Source: an uncultured Clostridia bacterium (GTDB lineage: Bacteria; Bacillota; Clostridia; Oscillospirales; Ruminococcaceae). From it: DNA of 49,811 nt. This document shows positions 1 through 7,342 of this stretch, one piece after another. The translations under genes were made by a program, and so were the position numbers. Every line of letters starts with the position of its first letter. Position 1 is the first letter of the stretch. The notes under the pieces are model-generated. The model ran no database searches and had not been told where the DNA came from. It saw only the letters and a list, made by a program, of their open reading frames with translations. Location of the stretch: contig CANQXS010000018.1 in the NCBI GenBank assembly GCA_947627875.1, forward strand, positions 1-49,811. Reading direction: 5' to 3'.

Positions 1-204
1 CAATTTCCATTCTCTCAAAATCTCCTTGGAAGGGTAGTCCAGCGGTTCGTAGCACTCGCAAAGGTCGATAGGGTCGTAATTATTCTTTTTTCTGCTTATC
101 GCATTTGCCGGCAGCTGACGAGGACGACCCGGAGCAGCAGATAGGGACGCTCTGGACGATAACAGAATCGCCGGGGCGTTTTCATTGTAATAAATTTTTT
201 CCTC
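1..204. other. Left-edge region, no gene called
   Basis: No convincing gene is seen. On the minus strand one frame stays open from about position 205 to the left edge and would encode a basic, asparagine- and tyrosine-containing stretch, so a gene could lie mostly outside the window. I find neither a start codon with a ribosome binding site nor a family I recognise in it. The plus strand from about 180 is AT-rich and leads into the promoter of the next gene. Confidence 0.3.
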
Positions 205-233
205 TTGACAAAAGCAGAAATCTATGATATTCT
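205..233 (+). promoter_or_regulatory. Sigma-A promoter of the RHH regulator gene
   Basis: TTGACA at 205-210 and TATTCT at 228-233 are separated by 17 nt. The expected start of transcription is near 240, leaving a short leader with GGAGG at about 266-270, 8 nt before the ATG at 279. Confidence 0.7.
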
Positions 234-278
234 ATATATGCTCTGACTGGAGTATATTTTAGGCTCGGAGGTATATTT

Positions 279-671
279 ATGGAAACAAGCGAAAAAGTAT
301 CCGTCAATATGAACATCGCAACACTGTCTCAAATCGACCTGCTGGTCGATAAGGGATATTATTCCAACCGAAGCGATTTTATCAATCAGTCTGTAAGGCA
401 AGCGCTTAACGAGAAGAGTTCGGTTATCGAAGAGATGAGCAAGCAGCAAAATGCTCTGGATTTCAGATGGTTTATCGGTGTTATGTCTCTTGAAAAAGAA
501 GAACTGCTGAAGGCAAAAGAAAACCAGATTAAGATAAAAATCAAGGGCTACGGACTATTGGGTATCGACAGCGAGCTTGACGGATTAGTGATTGAAAATG
601 TAGAAAGCATTGCCGTTAAAGGCAAAGTAATATGTTCCGACAAAATTAAAAAGCATTTTAAGATACGGTGA
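279..671 (+). CDS. Ribbon-helix-helix (CopG-like) DNA-binding protein
   Basis: This 130-residue protein is probably a small dimeric transcriptional repressor. Residues about 6-45 read as a ribbon-helix-helix: a beta strand (VSVNMN), then helices around QIDLLVDKGYYSNRSDFI and the following NQSVRQAL. The C-terminal part (about 75-130) is a mixed charged/hydrophobic segment resembling the small beta-rich tail that some CopG-type proteins carry; I see no enzymatic motif. The start is supported by GGAGG upstream and a good promoter at 205-233. No toxin partner is seen next to it, so an antitoxin role is not supported. A short inverted repeat (678-694) follows the stop but has no T-tract. The family is fairly sure; the target genes are unknown. 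Confidence 0.75.
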   Translation: METSEKVSVNMNIATLSQIDLLVDKGYYSNRSDFINQSVRQALNEKSSVIEEMSKQQNALDFRWFIGVMSLEKEELLKAKENQIKIKIKGYGLLGIDSELDGLVIENVESIAVKGKVICSDKIKKHFKIR

Positions 672-691
672 AAAAACCTTTTAGAAACTAA

Positions 692-970
692 AAGACACAC
701 ATCTGCATATACAAATCGAACGTTGACACACCGGGTTTCAAGGAGCGGCATATCTTCAGCCCGCAGGCTGTTAATGACTATGTGACAATGAATGTTCCTG
801 CTGTGATTGTGACTGTCGGCATGAGTGCAGACGATTGCCTGATGTCCTGCGAAATGCGGCAGATTTATCCAACCACCGGTTTAGTCAATTCGCCGAATGG
901 TTTGTTGACTTTCCGTGAAAAATGCTCTAAAATGACAACAGAAGATCTTCAAAAAGTCAAAGAGGAGTAA
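692..970 (+). pseudogene. Unrecognised open frame, probably the 3' remnant of a gene
   Basis: A frame is open from the stop at 689-691 to the stop at 968-970, with its first ATG at 782 (62 residues from there). The upstream part of the frame also reads like protein (for example DTPGFKERHIFSPQ), with no start codon or ribosome binding site before it, which suggests a 5'-truncated gene. I do not recognise the family. It ends just before the XRE regulator at 975. The alternative is chance. Confidence 0.25.
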
Positions 971-974
971 ATCT

Positions 975-1727
975 ATGGAAAAAACTATTTCACAAAAAAT
1001 TATCGAGCTTCGCAAGGCGGCGGGGCTGACGCAGGAGCAGCTCGGCGAGAAGCTGGGGATTTCAGGGCAGGCTGTTTCAAAATGGGAGCGTGACGAAGCG
1101 ATGCCGGACATCTTAATTCTGCCCGACCTATGCGACGCGCTCGGCACTACGCTTGACTCGCTTCTGGGCGGAAAGCGCGCCGAAAAATCCGAAAGTCCGC
1201 AGATCATAGGCGATTTCTGTGAATTTGCGATGAAAAACGGCCGCGCGGAAACGGTTCGGCAGGCGATTTCGCGAATGATGAATCGAGATGTCGTTGTGTC
1301 AAGGAATGATGAGCTCAGTATCTGCCTCGAAAACGGCGAAAACATCCTTGTTTCCGACCCGCTCGGTATGGGTTTTGTGATGTCAGGGACTGATTTTGCA
1401 GACTATTGCATGAAGGTTGACAGAACACGAATCAATAATCTGATTAGGCTTTTTGCCGATGAGACCGTGTTTGATGTCATCAAGATTATTGTGAAAAATA
1501 CGGCGACGGTTGACGAAATCTGCGCCGAAACAGGATTAGAAAAATCAGAAATTCAGGAGATCCTTTTAGAGCTTTCAAACTTCGCTGTGATAGCGCACGG
1601 TCGCGACAAAAACGGCAAGGCGGGCTACTGCCCCGCGTCCGGCATGGTCGCCGTGTGGATGGTGCTTGCGGGGTGCAGCCTGTTTGACCTCGGGGGTGTC
1701 CGCGGCAGCTCGTGGGTGTCGGTGTGA
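975..1727 (+). CDS. XRE-family transcriptional regulator with C-terminal sensor-like domain
   Basis: The 250-residue protein starts with a classic Cro/C1-type helix-turn-helix at about residues 7-62: IIELRKAAGLTQEQLGEKLG followed by ISGQAVSKWERDEAMPD. Residues about 80-150 form an unassigned domain. About 165-215 has the look of a second winged helix (TVDEICAETGLEKSEIQEIL). The protein ends in a short hydrophobic stretch rich in Gly, Val and Trp. It is probably a DNA-binding regulator acting on a nearby or unlinked target. The ATG is preceded by AGAGGAG about 5 nt upstream. A stem-loop terminator at 1764-1801 follows. The ligand and targets cannot be deduced. The C-terminus may have been altered, because the last ten or so residues are low complexity. 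Confidence 0.8.
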   Translation: MEKTISQKIIELRKAAGLTQEQLGEKLGISGQAVSKWERDEAMPDILILPDLCDALGTTLDSLLGGKRAEKSESPQIIGDFCEFAMKNGRAETVRQAISRMMNRDVVVSRNDELSICLENGENILVSDPLGMGFVMSGTDFADYCMKVDRTRINNLIRLFADETVFDVIKIIVKNTATVDEICAETGLEKSEIQEILLELSNFAVIAHGRDKNGKAGYCPASGMVAVWMVLAGCSLFDLGGVRGSSWVSV

Positions 1728-1763
1728 TACGGGCGCGGGCGGACTAAACACATTTAAACAAAT

Positions 1764-1801
1764 AAATCGTCAATGCGGATTATGGCATTGGCGATTTTTA
1801 T
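1764..1801 (+). terminator. Intrinsic terminator after the XRE gene
   Basis: A 13-bp stem (AAATCGTCAATGC at 1764-1776 pairing with GCATTGGCGATTT at 1785-1797, one G-U pair) has an 8-nt loop and is followed by a run of T. Confidence 0.75.
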
Positions 1802-1853
1802 TATGGGTCCCCACAATGTCGCAAGAATTTGTGGGGAAAAGGAGGCAAAAGAA

Positions 1854-1905
1854 GCGTTACTTCTTGCCGCTCGACTTCTCTCGTCGTCTTGCGGAGAAGT
1901 AATCG
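1854..1905 (+). repeat. Dispersed repeat R1, copy A
   Basis: The ends of this stretch (GCGTTACTTCTTGCCGCTCG at 1854-1873 and CTTGCGGAGAAGTAATCG at 1888-1905) match, with one difference each, the reverse complement of 7162-7181 and 7111-7128. The middle differs in length and sequence between the copies. Confidence 0.7.
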
Positions 1906-1976
1906 AATCTTTGCGCAAAATGAGTGAGCCCTGCCGATTTCGGCAGGGCGAGGGATATGGAGCTTGCGACGACGTG

Positions 1977-2160
1977 CAGGGTTTGGGGAAGGCACTCCCC
2001 AACAAGATTCCGTGCAGCCAAATTTGAGCATAATGCAAGCTGGTTTTGTTTCTGCTCGCACTTCGCGGTCATAAACGCCCGACCGCTTGTGCTTGCAGAC
2101 AAAACCCCGCGTGCATAGCCAAATTTGGTCCCGCGGTAGAATCTTGCTCTAATAGTATCC
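1977..2160 (+). repeat. Dispersed repeat R2, copy A (mobile-element derived)
   Basis: Blocks of this stretch recur near the mobilization remnants on the right side of the window. The 1979-2010 hairpin block and the 2120-2148 block recur in direct orientation at 44616-44722. The 2040-2120 block (CACTTCGCGGTCATAAACGC; GTGCTTGCAGACAAAACCCC) recurs inverted at 44143-44290, where an extra stretch of about 80 nt separates the two halves. The association suggests a non-coding part of a mobilizable element, possibly its transfer-origin region. Confidence 0.65.
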
Positions 2161-2365
2161 AACCCAACTTATCATCTTTTATTCATAGCTTTTAAAAATC
2201 CCCGCCGATTTTCGTCCCCGAACGGTCGCACGTCCACTTGTCCTTCCTCGTAAGGATATTTTTTTAAACATAATATATTCAGAACCGAAGCCTCAGCCCG
2301 GAAAAAAACATTTCAAAAAATATATCTTTTTCCCGCACTTCGGTGTTATACTTAAATGAAAGGCG

Positions 2366-2908
2366 ATGATTGGCGGCGTGAACATGAGCGAGCAGAACAT
2401 GGTAAGAAAAATTCAAAGCGGCGACAGGTTGGCTATGAACGAGCTGATTTGCAAATATTATCAACCCGTTTTCGCGTTTTTCTACAAAAACGTCGGCAAT
2501 TACCATCAGGCGAAGGATTTGACGCAGGAGGTATTTATGAAGATGGCGGCGGGCATTTCAAAATACCGCCCGAAAACGCCTTTTAAGAATTGGCTTTTTA
2601 CGATTGCCTCCAATCATCTGAAAAATTATTATCGGACAATATCCCGCCGTCCCGAAAATTACGAGCTTTTTGAGGATTATCCCGCGCCCGACAATGAAGT
2701 CGATAAAATTTTAATATTGAGCGATACGCAAGCAGCGTTGACGCGATTGCCGATTGAGCAGAAAGAAGCCGTTATCTTGCGCTTTTACTACGGTTTTTCG
2801 ATACACGATATATCAAAAATTACCAATGCGAAGGAGTCGACCGTTAAGGCTCGGATTCGCTACGGCTTGGAGAAGTTGAAAAACGAATTGGAGGGGTACG
2901 ATGAATGA
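2366..2908 (+). CDS. ECF-type RNA polymerase sigma factor
   Basis: The 180-residue protein has the two domains of a group IV (ECF) sigma factor. Region 2 is at about residues 22-90, with the core-binding KDLTQEVFMKMA and the WLFTIASNHLKNYYR helix. Region 4 is at about 115-175 (LPIEQKEAVILRFYYGFS, then the helix-turn-helix ISKITNAKESTVKARIR). It would redirect RNA polymerase to a small regulon, plausibly including its own operon. The stop overlaps the start of the following membrane protein by 8 nt, the typical sigma/anti-sigma arrangement. The start is uncertain: ATG at 2366 has a close AAAGG, and ATG at 2384 (residue 7) is a reasonable alternative. The call as sigma factor is firm; the inducing signal is unknown. 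Confidence 0.9.
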   Translation: MIGGVNMSEQNMVRKIQSGDRLAMNELICKYYQPVFAFFYKNVGNYHQAKDLTQEVFMKMAAGISKYRPKTPFKNWLFTIASNHLKNYYRTISRRPENYELFEDYPAPDNEVDKILILSDTQAALTRLPIEQKEAVILRFYYGFSIHDISKITNAKESTVKARIRYGLEKLKNELEGYDE

Positions 2909-3638
2909 TTTAACTTTACGGAAAATTGCCGAGGCGGTAAAAAACGCCCCAGTTCCCGTTGTCCCTCAGTCAGAGATAGACGCGGTATGTCGGGCGGCGG
3001 CTTTATGCCGTTCAAAAAGGCAAGGACTTTTCGATGTCGGCTTGTGGAAAGTTGTCTTTTCATGCTGTTCCTCGGAATCCGCGTTCTTTTGGATTTTGTC
3101 GGCGTTTTTGCTTGCAAGCTGCGTGATTACAGCACATCTGTCCGGTGCGTACGGCTTCGAGCCGATTGCGATTATGTCTGCGCTTTCGCCCGTTCCCGTG
3201 ATTGCATTTGCCATTCGAGAGACGCATTACCGTGACCCCGATTTAGTGCAAATCGAAAAAGCCTGCAAATATGCGCCCGAAAAAATATACTTTGCGCGCC
3301 TATGGATTTGTATGCTTCCGAGCGCCGTCTTGGTGCTGCTCTCGGGTGCCGTATTTTCGGGCTATGAGCATATCGTGCGGTTGTATCTGTGCGCCTTTAT
3401 CGCAATGTTCTTTGTGGGCGCGGCCGCGCTGATTCTGATGTCACTGTCCGACAGCACGCTGCCCCTTTCGGTCTGCTTGTCGGCATGGGTTCTGGGCGCG
3501 GTTTTTATGCTCTCCGAAGAGGAATTTATCGGTATGATTACAAATATAAATGCCGCTTATTTGGCGATTATTCTGCTCATCGGCATAGGCGCGTTTACCG
3601 CCGTGACCGTCGGAACATCAAGAAAAATGTACGCTTAG
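2901..3638 (+). CDS. Multi-pass membrane protein, putative anti-sigma factor
   Basis: This 245-residue protein has a soluble N-terminus of about 55 residues and then six predicted membrane segments (around FFWILSAFLLASCVI, PIAIMSALSPVPVIAFAI, LWICMLPSAVLVLLSGAV, LYLCAFIAMFFVGAAALI, LPLSVCLSAWVLGAVFML and LAIILLIGIGAFTAVTV). I do not recognise a named domain and there is no zinc-binding HxxxCxxC motif. Its start overlaps the ECF sigma gene by 8 nt behind a strong GGAGGGG, and an ABC ATPase follows after a short gap. From that position I infer that it binds and restrains the sigma factor at the membrane, or acts as a sensor for the transporter. It could also be a transporter subunit. Confidence 0.55.
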   Translation: MNDLTLRKIAEAVKNAPVPVVPQSEIDAVCRAAALCRSKRQGLFDVGLWKVVFSCCSSESAFFWILSAFLLASCVITAHLSGAYGFEPIAIMSALSPVPVIAFAIRETHYRDPDLVQIEKACKYAPEKIYFARLWICMLPSAVLVLLSGAVFSGYEHIVRLYLCAFIAMFFVGAAALILMSLSDSTLPLSVCLSAWVLGAVFMLSEEEFIGMITNINAAYLAIILLIGIGAFTAVTVGTSRKMYA

Positions 3639-3651
3639 AAAGGAAATGAAA

Positions 3652-4521
3652 ATGGAATTATCTGTACGGAATCTGACAAAAGACTTTAACGGTAAACGCG
3701 CTGTCAGCAATGTGTCTTTCGATTTATCCTATGGCGTTTACGGTCTTTTAGGTCCCAATGGAGCGGGAAAAACAACGCTTATGAAAATGATGGCTGACAT
3801 TCTTGACCCGACCGAGGGCGAGGTGCTTTTGGACGGCGTAAACATCAGAGAACTCGGCGCGGCTTACCGCGACAGGCTTGGGTATATGCCGCAGGAAATC
3901 GGGGTTTATAAGAATTTTTCTGCAAGAAAATTCCTGAAATATATCGCCGCTCTCAAAGGAATTACGGGGAAGCCCGCAGATGAAAAAACAGATGAGCTTT
4001 TAGAGCTTGTGGGACTAAAGGACGAGGCAAAGAAAAAGCTGGGCGGGTTTTCGGGCGGAATGCTTCGCAGAGTAGGCATCGCGCAAACGCTTTTAAACGA
4101 TCCCGAAATACTTATCCTCGACGAGCCGACGGCAGGACTTGACCCGCAGGAGAGAATACGCTTCCGCAACATCATCTCCGAACTTTCTGAGCAAAGAATC
4201 GTTCTGCTCTCAACGCACATAATTTCCGACATGGAGTTTATCGCGGGCAAGGTGATTATGATGCGAAACGGCGCGGTTCTCAAAATCGACACGACCGAAA
4301 ACCTGCTCGGTGAAGTTGAGGGAAAGGTTTGGACCGCCGTCATTTCGCACTCCGATCTGAACGGGCTGAAAAAGCGGTTTACCGTCGGGAATATCATTCA
4401 GCGAAGCGGCGGCGTTGAGGTCAGAATCGTTGGGGATAATCAGCCCGATTTTCCCTGCGAAGCCGTCAAGCCGATTTTGGAAGATGTTTTCAGCTACTTT
4501 TTCGGAGGGAACGCGCTATGA
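3652..4521 (+). CDS. ABC transporter ATP-binding protein, ABC-2/BcrA-like
   Basis: This 289-residue ATPase has Walker A GPNGAGKTT (about residues 34-42), Q-loop MPQEIG, signature FSGGMLRR, Walker B plus catalytic Glu in ILILDEPTAGLD and the H-loop STHI. It belongs to the single-domain ATPases that drive ABC-2 type exporters of the antibiotic-resistance or lipid/peptide efflux kind. I chose ATG 3652 because AGGA lies 7 nt before it; the ATG at 3646 is too close to that site. The stop overlaps the first permease gene (ATGA, 4518-4521), so the three transporter genes are translationally coupled. The substrate cannot be told from sequence; cell-envelope stress or peptide antibiotic defence is a reasonable guess given the ECF sigma factor. 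Confidence 0.88.
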   Translation: MELSVRNLTKDFNGKRAVSNVSFDLSYGVYGLLGPNGAGKTTLMKMMADILDPTEGEVLLDGVNIRELGAAYRDRLGYMPQEIGVYKNFSARKFLKYIAALKGITGKPADEKTDELLELVGLKDEAKKKLGGFSGGMLRRVGIAQTLLNDPEILILDEPTAGLDPQERIRFRNIISELSEQRIVLLSTHIISDMEFIAGKVIMMRNGAVLKIDTTENLLGEVEGKVWTAVISHSDLNGLKKRFTVGNIIQRSGGVEVRIVGDNQPDFPCEAVKPILEDVFSYFFGGNAL

Positions 4522-5714
4522 ACTTTGAAATTCTCGGCACCGAATTATATAAAATATTCTCAAAAAAGGTCGTCTGGATTTCAATGGCGGCGTTTATAAT
4601 GCTGTTTTTCGCCCTCAAAATTCAAATGCGGGACATTGTCGGCGTAAAATATACGCTTGAACCTATGCGTGCCGAGCTTGCAGGCGCGGTTGAAAGCGGG
4701 GAATTTCGCGATTTTGTCCGCAGCAAAAATTATTCCTGCTCGATTGATGAAATTGAGCCGTATATTCCGACCGCAGTCTTTGAATATATCGACCGATACA
4801 AAACAGCCGAACGGGTTTATAATTCCCTGAGAAGCGATTTAATCGGCGCCGTCAACAATTATTTTGAGCGTGCAGACAACCGCGAAGATTATATTTCTCG
4901 GCTTGCCGATGATGCCGCGAATTCCGATGGGTCAACTTTGGCAAGGGCAAAAGTAAAGCTGCTGTCGGATTATCAAAAATCGCAGGTTAAAATCGAACTG
5001 AATTTGGAGAGCAGCGCAAACAATTTTATCGACGTAAATCACTCGGCGGTTTTCCCGGGACTAATCATGCTTGTCATAATCGTCGGTCTTTCAGGAATCT
5101 ATTCCGACGAGTATATCAGCGGCATGCAGTCTGCTCTTCTGACCTCCAAAAAAGGACGGAAAGACGTATTTTTCAGCAAATTATCGGCGGCATTTATCTT
5201 CATCACCGCCGTCGTCGCCGTCATGGAAATTTCATATATGATCATCACGGCGGTTTGCTATTATGCTCCGAAATCGTCAATATCTGCGGCAAGCACCTAT
5301 GGGCTTTCGCTGACTACGTTCGGCGGCTCGGTCTGTGATTTTTGTCTTAGGCAGGTTTTGGGGACGCTGCTCGCGGGATATACTCTGGGAAGCATAGTGA
5401 TGTGTATCTCCGCGTTCGGCAAAAACGCGCTCATTCCGTTTTTTGCCGCAGGTTTATTTTACGGCGGCACGGCGCTTTACGCAAATGCGATCACCCTCCC
5501 GCCGATACTTTCATCGGCATATTCCTTGCCCGCAGAATTGAGTCTGTTCATGCTTCAAACTCAGTATGAACTCGCGGCGGCCGGGCATTACACAAGCGTC
5601 TTCGGAATCCTCCTGCCGACGCCGGCGGTGAATGCCGTATTTAACGCGTGCGTGACGCTGATTTGCCTGATAATTACATATAAAGCATACACCCGAAAGC
5701 AGGTTAAAGGCTGA
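4518..5714 (+). CDS. ABC-2 type permease, first subunit
   Basis: The 398-residue integral membrane protein has the ABC-2 exporter layout: a first membrane segment (about 18-34), a long extracytoplasmic domain (about 40-170) rich in charged residues, then five or six membrane segments to the C-terminus. It would form the channel with the product of the next gene and be powered by the ATPase upstream. It begins at an ATGA overlap with the ATPase, with GGAGG 9 nt upstream, and ends one base into the next start codon. No substrate-specific motif is seen. Confidence 0.78.
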   Translation: MNFEILGTELYKIFSKKVVWISMAAFIMLFFALKIQMRDIVGVKYTLEPMRAELAGAVESGEFRDFVRSKNYSCSIDEIEPYIPTAVFEYIDRYKTAERVYNSLRSDLIGAVNNYFERADNREDYISRLADDAANSDGSTLARAKVKLLSDYQKSQVKIELNLESSANNFIDVNHSAVFPGLIMLVIIVGLSGIYSDEYISGMQSALLTSKKGRKDVFFSKLSAAFIFITAVVAVMEISYMIITAVCYYAPKSSISAASTYGLSLTTFGGSVCDFCLRQVLGTLLAGYTLGSIVMCISAFGKNALIPFFAAGLFYGGTALYANAITLPPILSSAYSLPAELSLFMLQTQYELAAAGHYTSVFGILLPTPAVNAVFNACVTLICLIITYKAYTRKQVKG

Positions 5715-6505
5715 TGAAAAATATCCTGCATGCCGCGCTGTTTGAGTTGGAAAATATGCTCGCCAAAAAATCAACATGGCTGATTGCCGCAGCATATACG
5801 TTGTTTTCGCTCGCGATATGCCTTTCGGAGCAGCTTCGGCAAAGCTGGTTTTCAATGACGGAAAGCCTTCCCGCGACGCTTTATAACTTCGTTCTGCCGT
5901 ATGCCCTCGTGCTGATTTTGCTGAGCGCGTTATCTCCGACCTTCGCGGGCGACAGGGAGCGCGGAATCGAGCAGATACCCGCAGCCTGCCTCATCGGTAA
6001 AAAAGGACGAGCCCGCGCAAAGCTGATTGCAGCAGTTTCATTCGCGATGATAATCTGCACTGCGTTGGTGCTTTCAACGCTCATAATATGCTCCGTATCG
6101 GGATTAACAAACGGCGACGCACCGATAAAAAATATCCGTTCGGAAGCCGCAGAGGTAAGGCTCAAACCTGTATGGACAGCGTTTCGTCATATCGGATTTT
6201 CAGCAGTATCTCTGACAGTCGGCAGCGTTTTCACGGGATTGTTAGTGCTGTTCATCTCCGCTCGCGCAAAAAGCACCATTTCGGCGACGAGCGTATCAGC
6301 AGTTGTCGTACTGTTTGAATTTTTGATTAACAGGTTTTCATTTCCAACAATTATACAGGAATACAATATTTGGGTGTTTCTGAAGCCTTATTATTTGTTT
6401 GGACTGGAAACATTTAATATTTCGCCGTTTGTCAATCTTGTGATTTTGTCGCTTGCCTTTTCGCCGCTTTGCGTTTTAGAGGCGTGGGATATTGGGAGAA
6501 GATGA
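5714..6505 (+). CDS. ABC-2 type permease, second subunit
   Basis: The 263-residue membrane protein has about six hydrophobic segments (first at about 18-36, last at about 235-252) and a short N-terminal cytoplasmic tail. The GDRERGIEQIPA stretch after the second segment resembles the cytoplasmic loop of ABC-2 permeases that docks to the ATPase. The TGATG overlap at 5712-5716 couples it to the first permease. It ends the sigma/ABC cassette; no clear terminator follows at once, and the next hairpin is at 6669-6700. Confidence 0.72.
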   Translation: MKNILHAALFELENMLAKKSTWLIAAAYTLFSLAICLSEQLRQSWFSMTESLPATLYNFVLPYALVLILLSALSPTFAGDRERGIEQIPAACLIGKKGRARAKLIAAVSFAMIICTALVLSTLIICSVSGLTNGDAPIKNIRSEAAEVRLKPVWTAFRHIGFSAVSLTVGSVFTGLLVLFISARAKSTISATSVSAVVVLFEFLINRFSFPTIIQEYNIWVFLKPYYLFGLETFNISPFVNLVILSLAFSPLCVLEAWDIGRR

Positions 6506-6540
6506 TATTTCCTGTACTTGCTTCCGTGCTGCCTCTCTGC

Positions 6541-6579
6541 AAAAATTTTTGATTTTTGGCACATATTGCGACAGTAAAA
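6541..6579 (+). repeat. Dispersed repeat R3, solo copy
   Basis: The stretch contains CACATATTGCGACAGTAAAA, which recurs exactly at 44347-44366 and in diverged form at 48901-48920. At those two sites it lies just downstream of the 3' ends of mobA-like genes. Here no mobA sequence follows, so it looks like the end of an element that has been lost, or an insertion scar. Confidence 0.55.
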
Positions 6580-6668
6580 ACGGTTGACACTCGTGTAACT
6601 CGGGCGGCTTGCAGTCGCTTCTCTGACGCGCCAATCAACAGGTTTTGACTTATCGTTCAAACATAAAT

Positions 6669-6700
6669 CGGCTCTTGCACATTTTTGTGTGCAAGAGCCG
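6669..6700. terminator. Perfect 13-bp hairpin, possible terminator
   Basis: CGGCTCTTGCACA pairs with TGTGCAAGAGCCG around the loop TTTTTG. There is no T-tract immediately after it on either strand, so it may act as a processing or stability structure. It is the first strong hairpin downstream of the sigma/ABC cassette. Confidence 0.5.
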
Positions 6701-7110
6701 AGACTGTTTGTATGGTTGTTTTTCTTTGATTGTAAGCGTGGGAATGGGTCGCGGGTCTTTAAGTGTGGGGGACACCCTCTTCCTCTTTGAGGGCAATCTG
6801 ATTGCTCCGCAATCAGATGCGTGGATTAGGGGGGTGTGAAGCAAAGACGGTGGTTTTTCGCTAAACAAAGTTTTATTTGCCTCACTCACCGTTCGGCAAA
6901 TCAGGGGACCCCTTAATAGGGTCCCCTGCGCCCGAACCGTCCACAGGACGGATTCGGGCTACCCTCCTGATTTTTGTTTGTAAAGAGATTCCGCGCCTGC
7001 AATGCGGCGTCATAAGTTTGCACAAACCGTACTGCCTACACGCCGCATCTGTCGTTCGCTTCGCTCTCGACCCGAATGCCCTGTGCCCTGACCCCGCAAG
7101 CCGAGATACG

Positions 7111-7181
7111 CGATTATTTCTCCGCAAGCTCCCCGAGCCAAGCCGTAACGGTGAGGGAGAGCGAGCGGCAAGAAATAACGC
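7111..7181 (-). repeat. Dispersed repeat R1, copy B (inverted)
   Basis: The two ends (7111-7128 and 7162-7181) are the reverse complement of the ends of 1854-1905, with one difference each. The intervening sequence is not conserved. Confidence 0.7.
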
Positions 7182-7191
7182 TTATCTTTTT

Positions 7192-7216
7192 GAAAAAGGC
7201 TTGACCGAAAACTTTT
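7192..7216 (+). repeat. Dispersed repeat R4, copy A
   Basis: This 25-nt stretch (core GCTTGACCGAAAACTTTT) matches the reverse complement of 26565-26589 with one difference. Confidence 0.7.
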
Positions 7217-7259
7217 AAATTTTGCGTCTTGAAAATGTCATCGGCAATCTCCCCTCTCC

Positions 7260-7287
7260 TTGACAAATCCGAAAATTGTGCTACAAT
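7260..7287 (+). promoter_or_regulatory. Sigma-A promoter of the ABC exporter operon
   Basis: TTGACA at 7260-7265 and TACAAT at 7282-7287 are separated by 16 nt. The start of the first exporter gene lies about 55 nt downstream. Confidence 0.75.
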
Positions 7288-7342
7288 ATCATAAGTCAAT
7301 CATAGATAGCTATAGACGTTAAAGATTTTGAAAGGAGCACAA

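Larger units (their letters stand above)
1802..2365. other. Gene-free gap with three hairpins
   Basis: No coding region is supported; the open frames here are short, overlap on both strands and cross non-coding repeats. Perfect inverted repeats are seen at 1808-1837 (TCCCCACAA / TTGTGGGGA), 1929-1948 (CCCTGCCGA / TCGGCAGGG with only TT between) and 1983-2002 (TTGGGGA / TCCCCAA). Two dispersed repeats (1854-1905, 1977-2160) lie inside. The last 150 nt is AT-rich and probably holds the promoter of the sigma-factor gene; TATACT at 2347-2352 is the only -10-like box I see, without a clear -35. Confidence 0.5.
6701..7259. other. Gene-free gap with several strong hairpins
   Basis: Open frames here are short and mutually antisense, and I find no ribosome binding site or recognisable protein. 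Structural elements include a perfect 9-bp hairpin at 6903-6927 (AGGGGACCC / GGGTCCCCT) and a near-perfect one at 6930-6958 (CCCGAACCGTCC / GGACGGATTCGGG), followed by repeats R1 and R4. The region could be decayed mobile-element DNA or an unrecognised structured RNA. Confidence 0.4.

Noticed and set aside
1857-2162. Minus-strand frame sharing short peptide strings with frames near 44.1 and 44.7 kb
   Set aside because: The shared peptides come from non-coding repeat R2, which appears in different frames and orientations; the lengths and ends do not agree between copies.
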